DNA from: UBA7398 sp964597305
GTDB taxonomy: Bacteria > Actinomycetota > Actinomycetes > Nanopelagicales > Nanopelagicaceae
DNA: 21,736 nucleotides
Assembly: GCA_964597305.1 (NCBI GenBank)
Contig: CAZQWU010000018.1
Location: 1-21,736 of the forward strand
Reading direction: 5' to 3'
This document shows positions 1 through 7,792 of the stretch, piece by piece. Numbering within the stretch: the stretch's first letter is position 1; every line of letters begins with the position of its first letter. The notes under the pieces are model-generated. The model did no database searches. It was given only the letters and a program-made list of their open reading frames with translations, and had not been told where the DNA came from. Both the position numbers and the translations under genes were made by a program.

Positions 1-512
1 ATTCGGTCAAACCAACTGAGATCAGGGTTCACATTGAGGGCGAAGCCATGCATGGTGACGCCCCGCGCGACTCTAATTCCAATTGCTGCAATTTTGCGAT
101 CACCTTTTTCATCACGTAACCACACGCCAGAGCGTTCGCAGTACCGTTGCGCAGAAATTCCAAATTCTTCACAGACATTGATGAGAGCATTTTCTATCTC
201 GCGCACGAATCCCACAACATTATTTGGATTTTTCAGAGCCACAATGGGATAGCCCACTATTTGTCCTGGGCCATGCCAGGTTATTTTTCCGCCTCGATCA
301 ACATCTACGACAGGTGTTCCATCGAAAGGACGTTCATGGGCAAGTGTGCGGCGACCCGCGGTGTACACAGGTGGATGTTCCAATAAGAAGAGTGAATTGG
401 GGTGATTTTCTTCAACGATCGCTCGATGTCGTTCTTTTTGCAGATCCCATGCTTGGTGATAATCGACAATTCCTATTCGCGAAATTTCCAGAGTTCGCGT
501 GGCGGTTGTCAT
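1..512 (-). CDS. lipB: Octanoyltransferase LipB (C-terminus beyond the window)
   Basis: LipB moves the octanoyl group from acyl carrier protein to lipoyl domains, the first step of lipoate synthesis, in the cytoplasm. Translating the minus strand from the ATG at 512-510 gives 170 open codons to the window edge. Family landmarks appear in order: LLEHPPVYTAGRR near residue 45, DRGGKITWHGPGQIVGYP near 75, then RKIAAIGIRVARGVTMHGFA and LNVNPDLSWFD at the edge. The HGPGQ and MHGFALN segments are diagnostic. The family is usually 210-230 residues, so about 40-60 are missing. The ATG fits because the protein begins at the usual distance from the core and a -10-like TAGGCT lies 6 nt upstream, as for a leaderless start. 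The downstream neighbour, out of view, would often be lipA. Confidence 0.96.
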   Translation of the reverse strand, partial: MTTATRTLEISRIGIVDYHQAWDLQKERHRAIVEENHPNSLFLLEHPPVYTAGRRTLAHERPFDGTPVVDVDRGGKITWHGPGQIVGYPIVALKNPNNVVGFVREIENALINVCEEFGISAQRYCERSGVWLRDEKGDRKIAAIGIRVARGVTMHGFALNVNPDLSWFDR

Positions 513-568
513 AGCCCTAGCCTACTTTCAACCTGACTCTCAGTCATACCGCAGGTATCCTTCCCGCC
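513..568. promoter_or_regulatory. Divergent leaderless promoters of lipB and the MMPL gene
   Basis: The 56-bp spacer separates two divergent start codons. On the plus strand CTGACT (533-538), 17 bp, and TATCCT (556-561) precede the MMPL ATG by 7 nt. On the minus strand ATGACT (547-542), 17 bp, and TAGGCT (524-519) precede the lipB ATG by 6 nt. The two -35-like elements form an inverted repeat, TGACT-CTC-AGTCA at 534-546. Both transcripts would start at or next to the start codon. The promoter calls are inferred from sequence alone. Confidence 0.5.
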
Positions 569-2707
569 ATGACTTCTGTGAAAGCTCGTAAACCATTATG
601 GATCGCGATTATTGCCATTATTGCCTGGCTTGGAATTAGTGGGGTAGCAGGTCCTACCTTTGGCAAACTCTCGTCAGTACAAGAAAATGACAATTCTGCA
701 TTCTTGCCAGCAAATGCAGAATCTACTGTCGCAAACAAGCTATCGGTGAAGTTTTCATCGGGAGCGCTGAATCAACTTCCGACCCTTCTACTTTTTGTTG
801 GCGATGTTGATGTCGCAAAAATCGCAACGGTAAATTCTTATGTACAGACGCTTGGCGCAAAGGAAATTCCTGATACAGGTAAAAAAGTTTCAGATTTCAT
901 CCTGCCTGGTGGCGCTATTTCAGTTTTTCCATCAGCTGATGGCAAAGCGATTTTAGGAAATATCCCACTGATTGATAAAGTGGCAACGTCAACGATTAAA
1001 GATAAGCCGGCCCTTCCAATCGTTATCGACTTTATTCGTGAAGACATGAAAAAGAGCGTTGCTGCACTCAACCTGGAAACCCATGTCACAGGTTTTGGTG
1101 GAATCCTTGCCGATCTCTTTGGCGCATTTGGTTCGATTGATTCCACGTTATTACTTACGACCCTTGGCGTTGTTTCTATCATTCTTATTTTCGTTTATCG
1201 ATCACCATTCTTATGGATACTTCCACTTCTTACTGCGGTAACCGCGCTCTCCCTCGCCGGAACTGTCATTTATTTTCTAGCAAAAGCAAACTTCATAGAC
1301 TTAAGCGGTCAATCCCAAGGAATTCTCTCCGTCTTAGTGCTCGGTGCAGCTACTGATTACGCGCTCTTATTAATTGCGCGTTATCGTGAAGAATTGCACC
1401 ACCATGAATCACGATTTGAATCAATGGCGATTGCGCTTCGCGGTGTTATTGAACCCATTATCGCTTCAGGCAGCACGGTGATTTCTGGACTCTTAGTCCT
1501 ATTGTTGAGTGAATTGTCGAGCAATCGAGGTCTTGGACCAGTCGGTGCAATTGGTATCGCATCAGCGATGATCACTGTTTTAACTTTTTTACCCGCGCTC
1601 CTGGTGGTTTTTGGTCGTTGGATTTTCTGGCCGATGATCCCGCGCTTTGATGATGAAAATGCACAACTCAAAGGGGTATGGGCAAAGGTTGGTTCGATGG
1701 TTGAGCGATCGCCAAGAAAAGTTGCGGTCGTTACCTCGATACTGTTGATTGTTTTTGCTGCGTTTTCATTTCAATTGAAAGCAGACGGACTTTCAACCAC
1801 TCAAGCTTTTACCGGTACCGCTGATTCAGTGGTTGGACAAGAGAAACTTCTTCAACACTTCCCGGGTGGTGAAGGTTCACCGGTTGAAGTCATCGTCAAA
1901 GAAAAAGATGTTGCCTCTGTTACTGCCGCTCTTACTGCAGCACAAGGCGTATCAGGAGTTATCCCTACTTTTGTCGCTCCGGCTATTCCCGGCAAACCTC
2001 TTCCAGCTATCAAAGTTGTTGATGGCCTCGTCATGCTCAATGCGACCCTTGATGTGCCATCCGATTCTGTTGCAGGCAGAAACATGATTCCAGAGTTACG
2101 AAAAATTGTGAAAGCAATTGATCCCGAGATTGTTATCGGTGGAGGCGGAGCAATCAACTATGACGTTGACGTAGCATCTCGCCACGACAATCGATTAATT
2201 ATTCCCATTGTCCTCTTTATCATTGCAGTAATTTTGGGGCTTTTACTGCGGAGCATTTTGGCAGCAATAATTCTCTTGATTACCGTAGTGCTCTCCTTTA
2301 TGGCGACTCTAGGAGTTTGCCATCTTGTCTTTACCCACATATTTAATTTCCCAGGGGCAGATACTTCGTTCCCACTTTTTGCCTTTGTCTTCTTAGTAGC
2401 GTTGGGAATTGATTACAACATTTTCCTTATGACTCGTGTACGAGAAGAATCGCTCAAGATGGGAACTCGATTAGGTGTGATTCGAGGACTCACCGTGACC
2501 GGTGGCGTCATCACGTCAGCCGGAATTGTTTTAGCAGCAACGTTCGCTGTACTTGGCGTTCTGCCATTGGTATTTCTTGCTGAACTTGGTTTTGCAGTTG
2601 CCTTTGGCGTACTTCTCGACACCATCGTTGTCCGTTCGCTATTAGTGCCGTCGCTCGTTCATTGGATTGGCCCACGCGTATGGTGGCCAACGCGTTCTAT
2701 TAAATAA
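569..2707 (+). CDS. MMPL-family RND transporter
   Basis: Predicted inner-membrane exporter of the MMPL branch of the RND superfamily, which moves lipids or other hydrophobic molecules using the proton gradient. The 712-residue protein has one N-terminal membrane segment (about 10-28), an outer loop to about 190, a block of membrane helices (about 192-355), another helix at 384-402, a second outer loop to about 540, and a final helix block (542-700). This is the duplicated RND layout. The Asp-Tyr pairs expected to relay protons are visible as TDYA (D263-Y264) and IDYN (D615-Y616), each followed by an arginine-rich R-x-RE segment. The length suits small MMPL proteins. The ATG at 569 starts directly before the basic N-terminus, 7 nt after a -10-like TATCCT. 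The substrate cannot be read from sequence. The FAD oxidoreductase follows on the same strand after 73 bp. Confidence 0.92.
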   Translation: MTSVKARKPLWIAIIAIIAWLGISGVAGPTFGKLSSVQENDNSAFLPANAESTVANKLSVKFSSGALNQLPTLLLFVGDVDVAKIATVNSYVQTLGAKEIPDTGKKVSDFILPGGAISVFPSADGKAILGNIPLIDKVATSTIKDKPALPIVIDFIREDMKKSVAALNLETHVTGFGGILADLFGAFGSIDSTLLLTTLGVVSIILIFVYRSPFLWILPLLTAVTALSLAGTVIYFLAKANFIDLSGQSQGILSVLVLGAATDYALLLIARYREELHHHESRFESMAIALRGVIEPIIASGSTVISGLLVLLLSELSSNRGLGPVGAIGIASAMITVLTFLPALLVVFGRWIFWPMIPRFDDENAQLKGVWAKVGSMVERSPRKVAVVTSILLIVFAAFSFQLKADGLSTTQAFTGTADSVVGQEKLLQHFPGGEGSPVEVIVKEKDVASVTAALTAAQGVSGVIPTFVAPAIPGKPLPAIKVVDGLVMLNATLDVPSDSVAGRNMIPELRKIVKAIDPEIVIGGGGAINYDVDVASRHDNRLIIPIVLFIIAVILGLLLRSILAAIILLITVVLSFMATLGVCHLVFTHIFNFPGADTSFPLFAFVFLVALGIDYNIFLMTRVREESLKMGTRLGVIRGLTVTGGVITSAGIVLAATFAVLGVLPLVFLAELGFAVAFGVLLDTIVVRSLLVPSLVHWIGPRVWWPTRSIK

Positions 2708-2780
2708 CGCGGGTATAAACAAGCACAGGCATCACGGTCACTATGAAGAAAACTTCACCAAAAAATTTGATAGTGCTGTC

Positions 2781-3920
2781 GTGAAGAAAATTGTTGTCGT
2801 TGGCGCTGGCTTAGCTGGATTGAACGCTACGCGAATACTGACGGAACGAGGCCATCACATTACTCTGGTAGAAAGTAGCGATCGCGTTGGTGGGCGAGTG
2901 GCAACTGATGTCATCGACGGATATCGCTGTGATCGTGGATTTCAAGTAATCAACCCACGGTATCCAGAGATTGTTGCGAGTGATGTGATGAAATTTCTCG
3001 ATTTTATTCCATTGCCACGAGCGATCGATCTGCTCATTGACAACCACGTTGCCACAGCCCGTCCTGGTTTTGCCTCTTTTTTTAATTCACACTTTGGACG
3101 TGTGACAAATAAAATATCGATTCTTCACTATCTTCGCTCATCACGTAGCGAGAGCGCCGAATCAGTGATGCTTGCGTGCGGACTGGGTGAGACCTATCAC
3201 CGCGTGCTTAAACCTTTTCTCACCGGTGTTTTCCTCACCGACCCTAAGAATGTCTCCAATGAAGTAGCGCGAGAGTTAGTCAAAAGCTTTATCAAAAGTT
3301 CACCAGGTATTCCCGCAATGGGGGTTGGCGAACTCCCTCGGAATTTAGCGCTCCCGCTCCATAACATTCTGCTTAATACTCGAGTTGATGCGCTCACAGA
3401 TCGTGGCGTGAAAACCTCTGCAGGATTTATTGAAGCAGATGTGGTGATTGTGGCAACAGATCCAACGACAGCAAGCCAACTACTGGGAATGAATTCAGCG
3501 CCCTTGATGAATAGTTCAACTACCTGGTACCACTCAATTCCAGAAGGAGTGATTACTAGTCCTCGATTGCGCGTTGATGGTCTGATCGTCAACTCCATAG
3601 CGATCTCACATCTCTCACCGTATTACGCACCAGCAGGGCGAACTCTCGTTTCGTCGACGACGATAACCTCAACAACTGAATCGGAGGTTCGTCGACAATT
3701 GGCCAATCTCTGGCAGTGTTCAACAAAGAATTGGGAATTAGTAAGTAAATATGAAATAAAACAATCCTTGCCACGTCATGGAGTGGGCAAACCGATTGAA
3801 TCGTCAGTACAGGTGCGAGAAAACCTTTATGTGATTGGCGATCATCGCCAAATCCCTTCGCAACAAGGTGCGATGGCAAGTGGACGTCGCGCGGCGGATT
3901 TAATCGACCAGGGTCGCTAG
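2781..3920 (+). CDS. FAD-dependent oxidoreductase (amine oxidase / phytoene desaturase-like)
   Basis: Flavoprotein of the superfamily that includes amine oxidases, protoporphyrinogen oxidases and phytoene desaturases; its substrate is unknown. From the GTG at 2781 it has 379 residues. The dinucleotide fold starts at once: VVVGAGLAGL (glycines at 8, 10 and 13), the ribose-binding acidic residue E31 in VESSDRVGGR, and the GGR that usually follows. The C-terminus carries the second FAD contact, LYVIGDHRQIPSQQGA, followed by a helix. The GTG was preferred over an in-frame ATG at 2667 because the latter would overlap the MMPL gene by 41 bp and add 38 unrelated residues. A 13-codon reading frame at 2743-2784 ends in a GTGA overlap with this start. 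The 3' end overlaps the convergent epimerase gene by 21 bp. Confidence 0.85.
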   Translation: MKKIVVVGAGLAGLNATRILTERGHHITLVESSDRVGGRVATDVIDGYRCDRGFQVINPRYPEIVASDVMKFLDFIPLPRAIDLLIDNHVATARPGFASFFNSHFGRVTNKISILHYLRSSRSESAESVMLACGLGETYHRVLKPFLTGVFLTDPKNVSNEVARELVKSFIKSSPGIPAMGVGELPRNLALPLHNILLNTRVDALTDRGVKTSAGFIEADVVIVATDPTTASQLLGMNSAPLMNSSTTWYHSIPEGVITSPRLRVDGLIVNSIAISHLSPYYAPAGRTLVSSTTITSTTESEVRRQLANLWQCSTKNWELVSKYEIKQSLPRHGVGKPIESSVQVRENLYVIGDHRQIPSQQGAMASGRRAADLIDQGR

Positions 3921-4787
3921 CGCTGGTGCAAGATGCGGATAATCAAAAATAAATCCAGCGTTGAGAAGTTGTTCGGGAATTACTTTCTTTGAACCAAGAA
4001 TTTCAGAACTAAATCCACCAAGGGCAAGCTTCAATGCAAATGCTGGAGCGGGGAAGAGCGCAGGTCGGTGAAGTGCTCTCGCCAATGCGGCAGTGAATTC
4101 AAGATTAGTTGCTGGATGTGGCGCAGTGAGATTGACTGGGCCCGATACTTTTTTACTTAAGAGAAAATCTATTGCACGCAATTGATCATGGAGGGTGATC
4201 CAAGACCACCACTGTTTTCCATTTCCTAATCGACCGCCAAGACCTATTTTAAAAAGTGGCAACATTCGCCCTAGTGCGCCACCAGTGGGATCAAGTACAA
4301 GGCCGGTTCGCATTTTTACAGTTCGCACGTCTCCTGCAAGGTCAGCAGCCGATTCCCACTCTCGACATACTGTTGCGAGAAAATCATCGCCAGCTCGATC
4401 GGACTCAACTACCGCTCGATTTCCTGTTTCACCGTACCAACCGATCGCACTAGCAGAGATAAAGACTTGTGGCTTTATTTTTGCTACTGCTTGCGCAATT
4501 GCCGTTGTACCTAATAATCGTGAATTAAGAATTGTCGCTTTGTAGTGTGAGGTCCATCGTTTGTCACCAACGCCAGCGCCAGCCAGATGAATGACGGCAT
4601 CAACGCCTTCGAGTGGGGCAAGATCAACGTATCCACTTTCGGGATCCCAGGTTATTTCATCGGGTGCAACAACGGGGCGTCGCACTAAACGTTGAACAGT
4701 GTGGCCCTCTGATTTGAGATGGCCAACGAGTGCGCTACCAATTAAACCGGAGGCCCCGGTTACCGCAATTCGTTGCGGAAGTGGCAC
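3900..4787 (-). CDS. TIGR01777-family NAD(P)-dependent epimerase (SDR39U1/YfcH-like)
   Basis: Extended short-chain dehydrogenase/reductase of the TIGR01777 family. Its reaction is not established, although relatives are widespread. The 295-residue protein opens with the nucleotide-binding motif TGASGLIGSAL (about 9-19), has HLAGAGVGDKRW near residue 70 and SASAIGWYG with the catalytic-region Tyr near 115, and ends in the DUF1731 region (GGFSSEILGSKKVIPEQL then AGFIFDYP), which is characteristic of this family. The start is GTG at 4787-4785. It shares one base with the sucB TAG stop (TAGTG), so translation is probably coupled to sucB. A gene of this family also lies next to the E2 gene and lipB in mycobacteria, from memory, which suggests an undefined link to lipoyl metabolism. 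Confidence 0.92.
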   Translation of the reverse strand: MPLPQRIAVTGASGLIGSALVGHLKSEGHTVQRLVRRPVVAPDEITWDPESGYVDLAPLEGVDAVIHLAGAGVGDKRWTSHYKATILNSRLLGTTAIAQAVAKIKPQVFISASAIGWYGETGNRAVVESDRAGDDFLATVCREWESAADLAGDVRTVKMRTGLVLDPTGGALGRMLPLFKIGLGGRLGNGKQWWSWITLHDQLRAIDFLLSKKVSGPVNLTAPHPATNLEFTAALARALHRPALFPAPAFALKLALGGFSSEILGSKKVIPEQLLNAGFIFDYPHLAPALATLVD

Positions 4788-6236
4788 TAGAGACCTAAAT
4801 CCGATTCAAAACGACCTTCTTCGAGTCGTTCTTTGAGAGTAGTGAGGAATCGCGCAGCATCAGCGCCATCAACAATTCGATGGTCATATGAGAGCGCTAG
4901 GTAGACCATCGATCGAATTGCAATCGTCTCGCCACCGTCTGCACCTTTTACCACCATGGGACGCTTCACAACAGATCCGATGCCAAGAATCGCAACTTGT
5001 GGTTGGTTAATAATTGGAGTGTCAAAGAGTGCACCACGACTTCCCGTATTGGTAATCGTAAACGTTCCTCCGCCAAGTTCGTTAGGTAAAATTTTATTCT
5101 CGCGGGTACGTGCAGCGACATCGGCGATTTTTCGAGCAACGCCACCCATATTTAAATCGCCTGCATCAAAAATAACTGGCACAAGCAGTCCACGTTCTGT
5201 ATCGACTGCTATTCCTAAATGTTCTGCACCGTGATACGTAATTGAATCACCCTCTAGTGATGCATTAACGACGGGATGCTGCTTGAGCGCCTCACAGACA
5301 GCAACTGCAAAGAAAGGTAAGAAGGATAATTTGACACCTTCGCGCGATTCGAAATTTGCTTTTGCCTTATCACGCAGGCGTGCAATTTTCGTTATATCAA
5401 CTTCGACAACCGTTGTTAACTGGGCGCTTACTTGCAGCGATTCAACCATTCGAGCCGCAATTACTTTTCGAAGTCGAGACATTTTTACTGTGGTACCTCG
5501 AAGAGGTGAAGCAACAACTGGTTGCGCTGAGGGTGTAGCAGGTGCCGTTGACGATCCTGATGTCGGTGATTGAGATGCTGGCGTTGTAGGAGCGGTAGAA
5601 ACTTTCGCAGGTGCTGCAGCAGCAATATCTTCTTTGCGAATGCGGCCACCGATGCCTGTGCCACGAATAGTGCTGAGATCAACTCCAGCTTCGGCAGCTA
5701 ATTTGCGGACAATCGGCGTGATGTATGTGTCAGTTGGTATTGCGCTGGAAACTTTCGGTGACGTTGTCGAAGCTACTGGCGCAGCGTTAACCGGAGCTGC
5801 TTGAACCGGTGCAGGCTTGGCAGGCTCTGATGTTGTTGGAGCTGGCGTTGTTGGAGCNNNNNNNNNNNNNNNNNNNNNNNNNNNNNNNNNNNNNNNNNNN
5901 NNNNNNNNNNNNNNNNNNNNNNNNNNNNNNNNNNNNNNNNNNNNNNNNNNNNNNNNNTGGTGTCGCTTGAACTGGTGTCGCTTGAACTGGTGAGCTCGCA
6001 CCATCAGCGATAACTGCTAACTCTGCACCAACGGGAACAGTTGCATCGACAGCAACAAGAATTTTTTCTAACGTTCCCGCAGCAGGAGATGGAATTTCGG
6101 TATCAACTTTATCTGTTGAAACTTCTAGCAGTGGTTCGTCAAGCGCAACCTGATCGCCTTCTTTTTTCAACCAACGAGTAACTGTTCCTTCAGTGACGCT
6201 TTCGCCGAGGGCTGGCATCTTTACTGAGAAGGACAT
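4787..6236 (-). CDS. sucB: Dihydrolipoamide acyltransferase E2 (SucB-type), interrupted by an assembly gap
   Basis: E2 core of a 2-oxoacid dehydrogenase complex: it carries acyl groups on lipoyl-lysine and passes them to CoA. In actinobacteria this locus usually serves the 2-oxoglutarate and/or pyruvate complex. The N-terminus is a lipoyl domain with the lipoylated lysine K43 in EVSTDKVDTEIPS. An Ala/Pro/Thr linker containing VQATP repeats runs into 100 Ns. After the gap come more linker (APTTP repeats), the E1/E3-binding domain (ITPIVRKLAAEAGVDL then GTGIGGRIRKEDI) and the catalytic domain ending in SYDHRIVDGADAARF, with the catalytic His and Asp about 30 residues from the C-terminus. About 450 codons are visible outside the gap. 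The frames on either side join only if the true gap is a multiple of three. Actinobacterial SucB often has two lipoyl domains; a second could lie in the gap. The start has AGGAG 7 nt upstream. Confidence 0.93.
5832..5857 (-). repeat. 15-bp tandem repeat at the left edge of the sucB gap
   Basis: The unit GTTGTTGGAGCTGGC occurs at 5832-5846 and starts again at 5847-5857, where the Ns begin. On the coding strand it encodes APTTP-APTT. The second copy is cut by the gap, so the array may continue inside it. Confidence 0.85.
5858..5957. other. Assembly gap of 100 Ns inside the sucB linker
   Basis: Exactly 100 unknown bases, a common placeholder length for a gap of unknown size. Tandem 15-bp repeats touch both edges, so the missing DNA is probably repetitive linker sequence. 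Reading-frame continuity requires the real length to be a multiple of three, so 100 cannot be the true value if the gene is intact. Confidence 0.97.
5958..5987 (-). repeat. 15-bp tandem repeat at the right edge of the sucB gap
   Basis: Two identical copies of TGGTGTCGCTTGAAC lie at 5958-5972 and 5973-5987, directly beside the Ns. They encode VQATP-VQATP in the linker after the lipoyl domain. A third, diverged start (TGGTGAGC) follows at 5988. Confidence 0.9.
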
Positions 6237-6262
6237 CGAATTACTCCTTTAATCTTTGTGAA

Positions 6263-6278
6263 ACTTTTCGCGAAAAGT
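6263..6278. promoter_or_regulatory. 16-bp perfect palindrome between lpdA and sucB
   Basis: ACTTTTCGCGAAAAGT is a perfect inverted repeat in the 64-bp spacer. It ends 26 bp before the sucB start and 14 bp before its AGGAG ribosome site. As RNA it could form a 6-bp stem with a CGCG loop, and there is no U-run after it, so a repressor site or processing hairpin is more likely than a terminator. Function is inferred. Confidence 0.45.
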
Positions 6279-6300
6279 CTACCGTGCTTTGCTTTGTCGG

Positions 6301-7668
6301 CTATCCGTGAGCATGGAGCGGTTTACCAGCTAGCGCTAAGTGGGCTTCTCCCATTGCTTCTGAGAGCGTTGGGTGAGCATGAATAAATTGTGCAACATCT
6401 GTTGCTTGTGCCTCCCAGTTAAATATTAATTGCGCTTCAGCAAGAAGTTCTCCCACTCGTGCACCGACCATGTGGATTCCTAACACCGGTCCATTTTTCT
6501 GTGCAACAAGTTTGACAGAGCCTGCGGTTTTAAGAATTTGTGCTTTACCGTTTCCTGCTAAATCGTAATTCAATTCAACTACATCATGTCCCTTTGCTTT
6601 TGCTTGCGCAGTCGACAGACCCACTGAAGCAACTTCTGGATCTGAATAAGTAACGCGCGGAATTCCATCATAATTAATTGGACGAGGGTTAAGACCAGCA
6701 ATCTCTTCGGCGACCATAATTCCTTCAGCGAATCCAACGTGGGCTAGTTGCAACGTTGGAATCAAATCGCCAACTGCCCAAACTCCAGCAACATTGGTGC
6801 GACATTTATTATCAACAAGAACATATCCTCGGTCCATCTTTATCCCCGCTGCTTCGTATCCGAGTTGAGCGGAGACGGGACCACGTCCCACCGCTACGAG
6901 AAGTACTTCAGCAGTAAATTTCTTACCATCTTCTAGCGTCACTTCGACGCCTTGTGCTGTCTTATGAGCGGATGCAAATTTCGTGCCAAGTTCAAAATTA
7001 AGTCCACGTTTTCGGAATGCTCGTTCAAGTTGTTTACTCGATGACTCATCTTCCAGTGCAATCAAATGGGGTAGAGCTTCGATGATCGTGACCTCTGCAC
7101 CAAAAGATTTCCAGACTGAGGCGAACTCACAGCCAATAACGCCACCACCTAAAACAATGACGCTCTTAGGAACCGTGGTGAAATTCATTGCGTGTTCACT
7201 CGTGATAATCGTTTTTCCATCGATTTCTAATCCCGGTAAAGTTTTTGGGTAAGACCCGGTTGCCAAAATTACGTTTTTACCAACATATTTCTGGCCATTA
7301 ACCTCAACAGTGTTTGCTGAAGTAAGAACACCTTTACCTTCGACATAGGTGATATTTCGGGATTTCACCAGACCTTGAAGACCTTTATGCAAACGGGTAA
7401 TCACACCATCTTTGTAGGCGTTAACTGCCAACATATCCATGGAAATAAACTCTGCTTTAACGCCAAACTCACTCGCATGGCGAGTGTTGTCAGCAATTTC
7501 GCCTGCGTGCAGGAGCGCTTTGGTGGGAATACATCCACGATGTAAACACGTACCACCCAATTTATCTTGTTCGATGAGCGTTACAGATAGACCTAGCTGT
7601 GCTGCGCGCAACGAGGCTGCATATCCACCACTACCGCCACCTAAAACAACAAGATCACTCTCTGACAT
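6301..7668 (-). CDS. lpdA: Dihydrolipoyl dehydrogenase (E3)
   Basis: FAD enzyme that reoxidises dihydrolipoyl groups of 2-oxoacid dehydrogenase complexes and the glycine cleavage system, passing electrons to NAD+. The 455-residue protein starts SESDLVVLGGGSGGYAA (FAD-binding glycines), followed by the redox disulfide C41/C46 in GGTCLHRGCIPTK. The NAD-binding motif VIVLGGGVIGCEFASVW lies near residue 175, the second FAD motif VWAVGDL near 300, and the C-terminal catalytic pair is H432/E437 in AHPTLSEAMGEAH. The ATG at 7668 was chosen because a GAGGG ribosome site lies 4-5 nt upstream and the length then matches the family; an in-frame ATG at 7719 would add 17 unlikely residues. It lies 124 bp after pepA and 64 bp before sucB, so E3 and E2 are probably co-transcribed. 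Confidence 0.97.
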   Translation of the reverse strand: MSESDLVVLGGGSGGYAASLRAAQLGLSVTLIEQDKLGGTCLHRGCIPTKALLHAGEIADNTRHASEFGVKAEFISMDMLAVNAYKDGVITRLHKGLQGLVKSRNITYVEGKGVLTSANTVEVNGQKYVGKNVILATGSYPKTLPGLEIDGKTIITSEHAMNFTTVPKSVIVLGGGVIGCEFASVWKSFGAEVTIIEALPHLIALEDESSSKQLERAFRKRGLNFELGTKFASAHKTAQGVEVTLEDGKKFTAEVLLVAVGRGPVSAQLGYEAAGIKMDRGYVLVDNKCRTNVAGVWAVGDLIPTLQLAHVGFAEGIMVAEEIAGLNPRPINYDGIPRVTYSDPEVASVGLSTAQAKAKGHDVVELNYDLAGNGKAQILKTAGSVKLVAQKNGPVLGIHMVGARVGELLAEAQLIFNWEAQATDVAQFIHAHPTLSEAMGEAHLALAGKPLHAHG

Positions 7669-7792
7669 GCCACCCTCGCTTCGTTTTGTTATTTTTTCTT
7701 CAACACTGTGGACGTTCACTCTGGTTGTTCAGGATGTACAACCATCAGTACGAGGCAATCTTGCCATTAAAGGCAAACTCGAAACCTCCTGG
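7669..7792. other. Spacer between pepA and lpdA with a small inverted repeat
   Basis: This 124-bp stretch holds no gene I can support. At 7761-7776, TTGCC-ATTAAA-GGCAA forms a 5-bp stem with a 6-nt loop, 16 nt after the pepA stop. There is no U-run after it on the minus strand, so it is at best a weak terminator or processing site. The lpdA ribosome site is at the other end. Confidence 0.35.

Noticed and set aside
838..1182. Open frames antisense to the MMPL gene and similar shadows elsewhere
   Set aside because: Composition is Ser/Thr/Arg-rich and unlike real proteins, with no ribosome site or family motif; they mirror genes on the other strand.
2667..2780. Upstream in-frame ATG extension of the FAD oxidoreductase
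   Set aside because: It overlaps the MMPL gene by 41 bp and adds 38 residues with no family resemblance; the FAD motif begins directly after the GTG at 2781.
5958..6004. Reading frame starting MVRAHQFKRHQFKRH to the right of the sucB gap
   Set aside because: It is the VQATP repeat region read in the wrong frame; the true frame runs from the lipoyl domain at 6236 and joins across a gap of unknown length.
7761..7776. Intrinsic terminator after pepA
   Set aside because: The stem is only 5 bp with no U-run on the minus strand, so terminator function is not supported.
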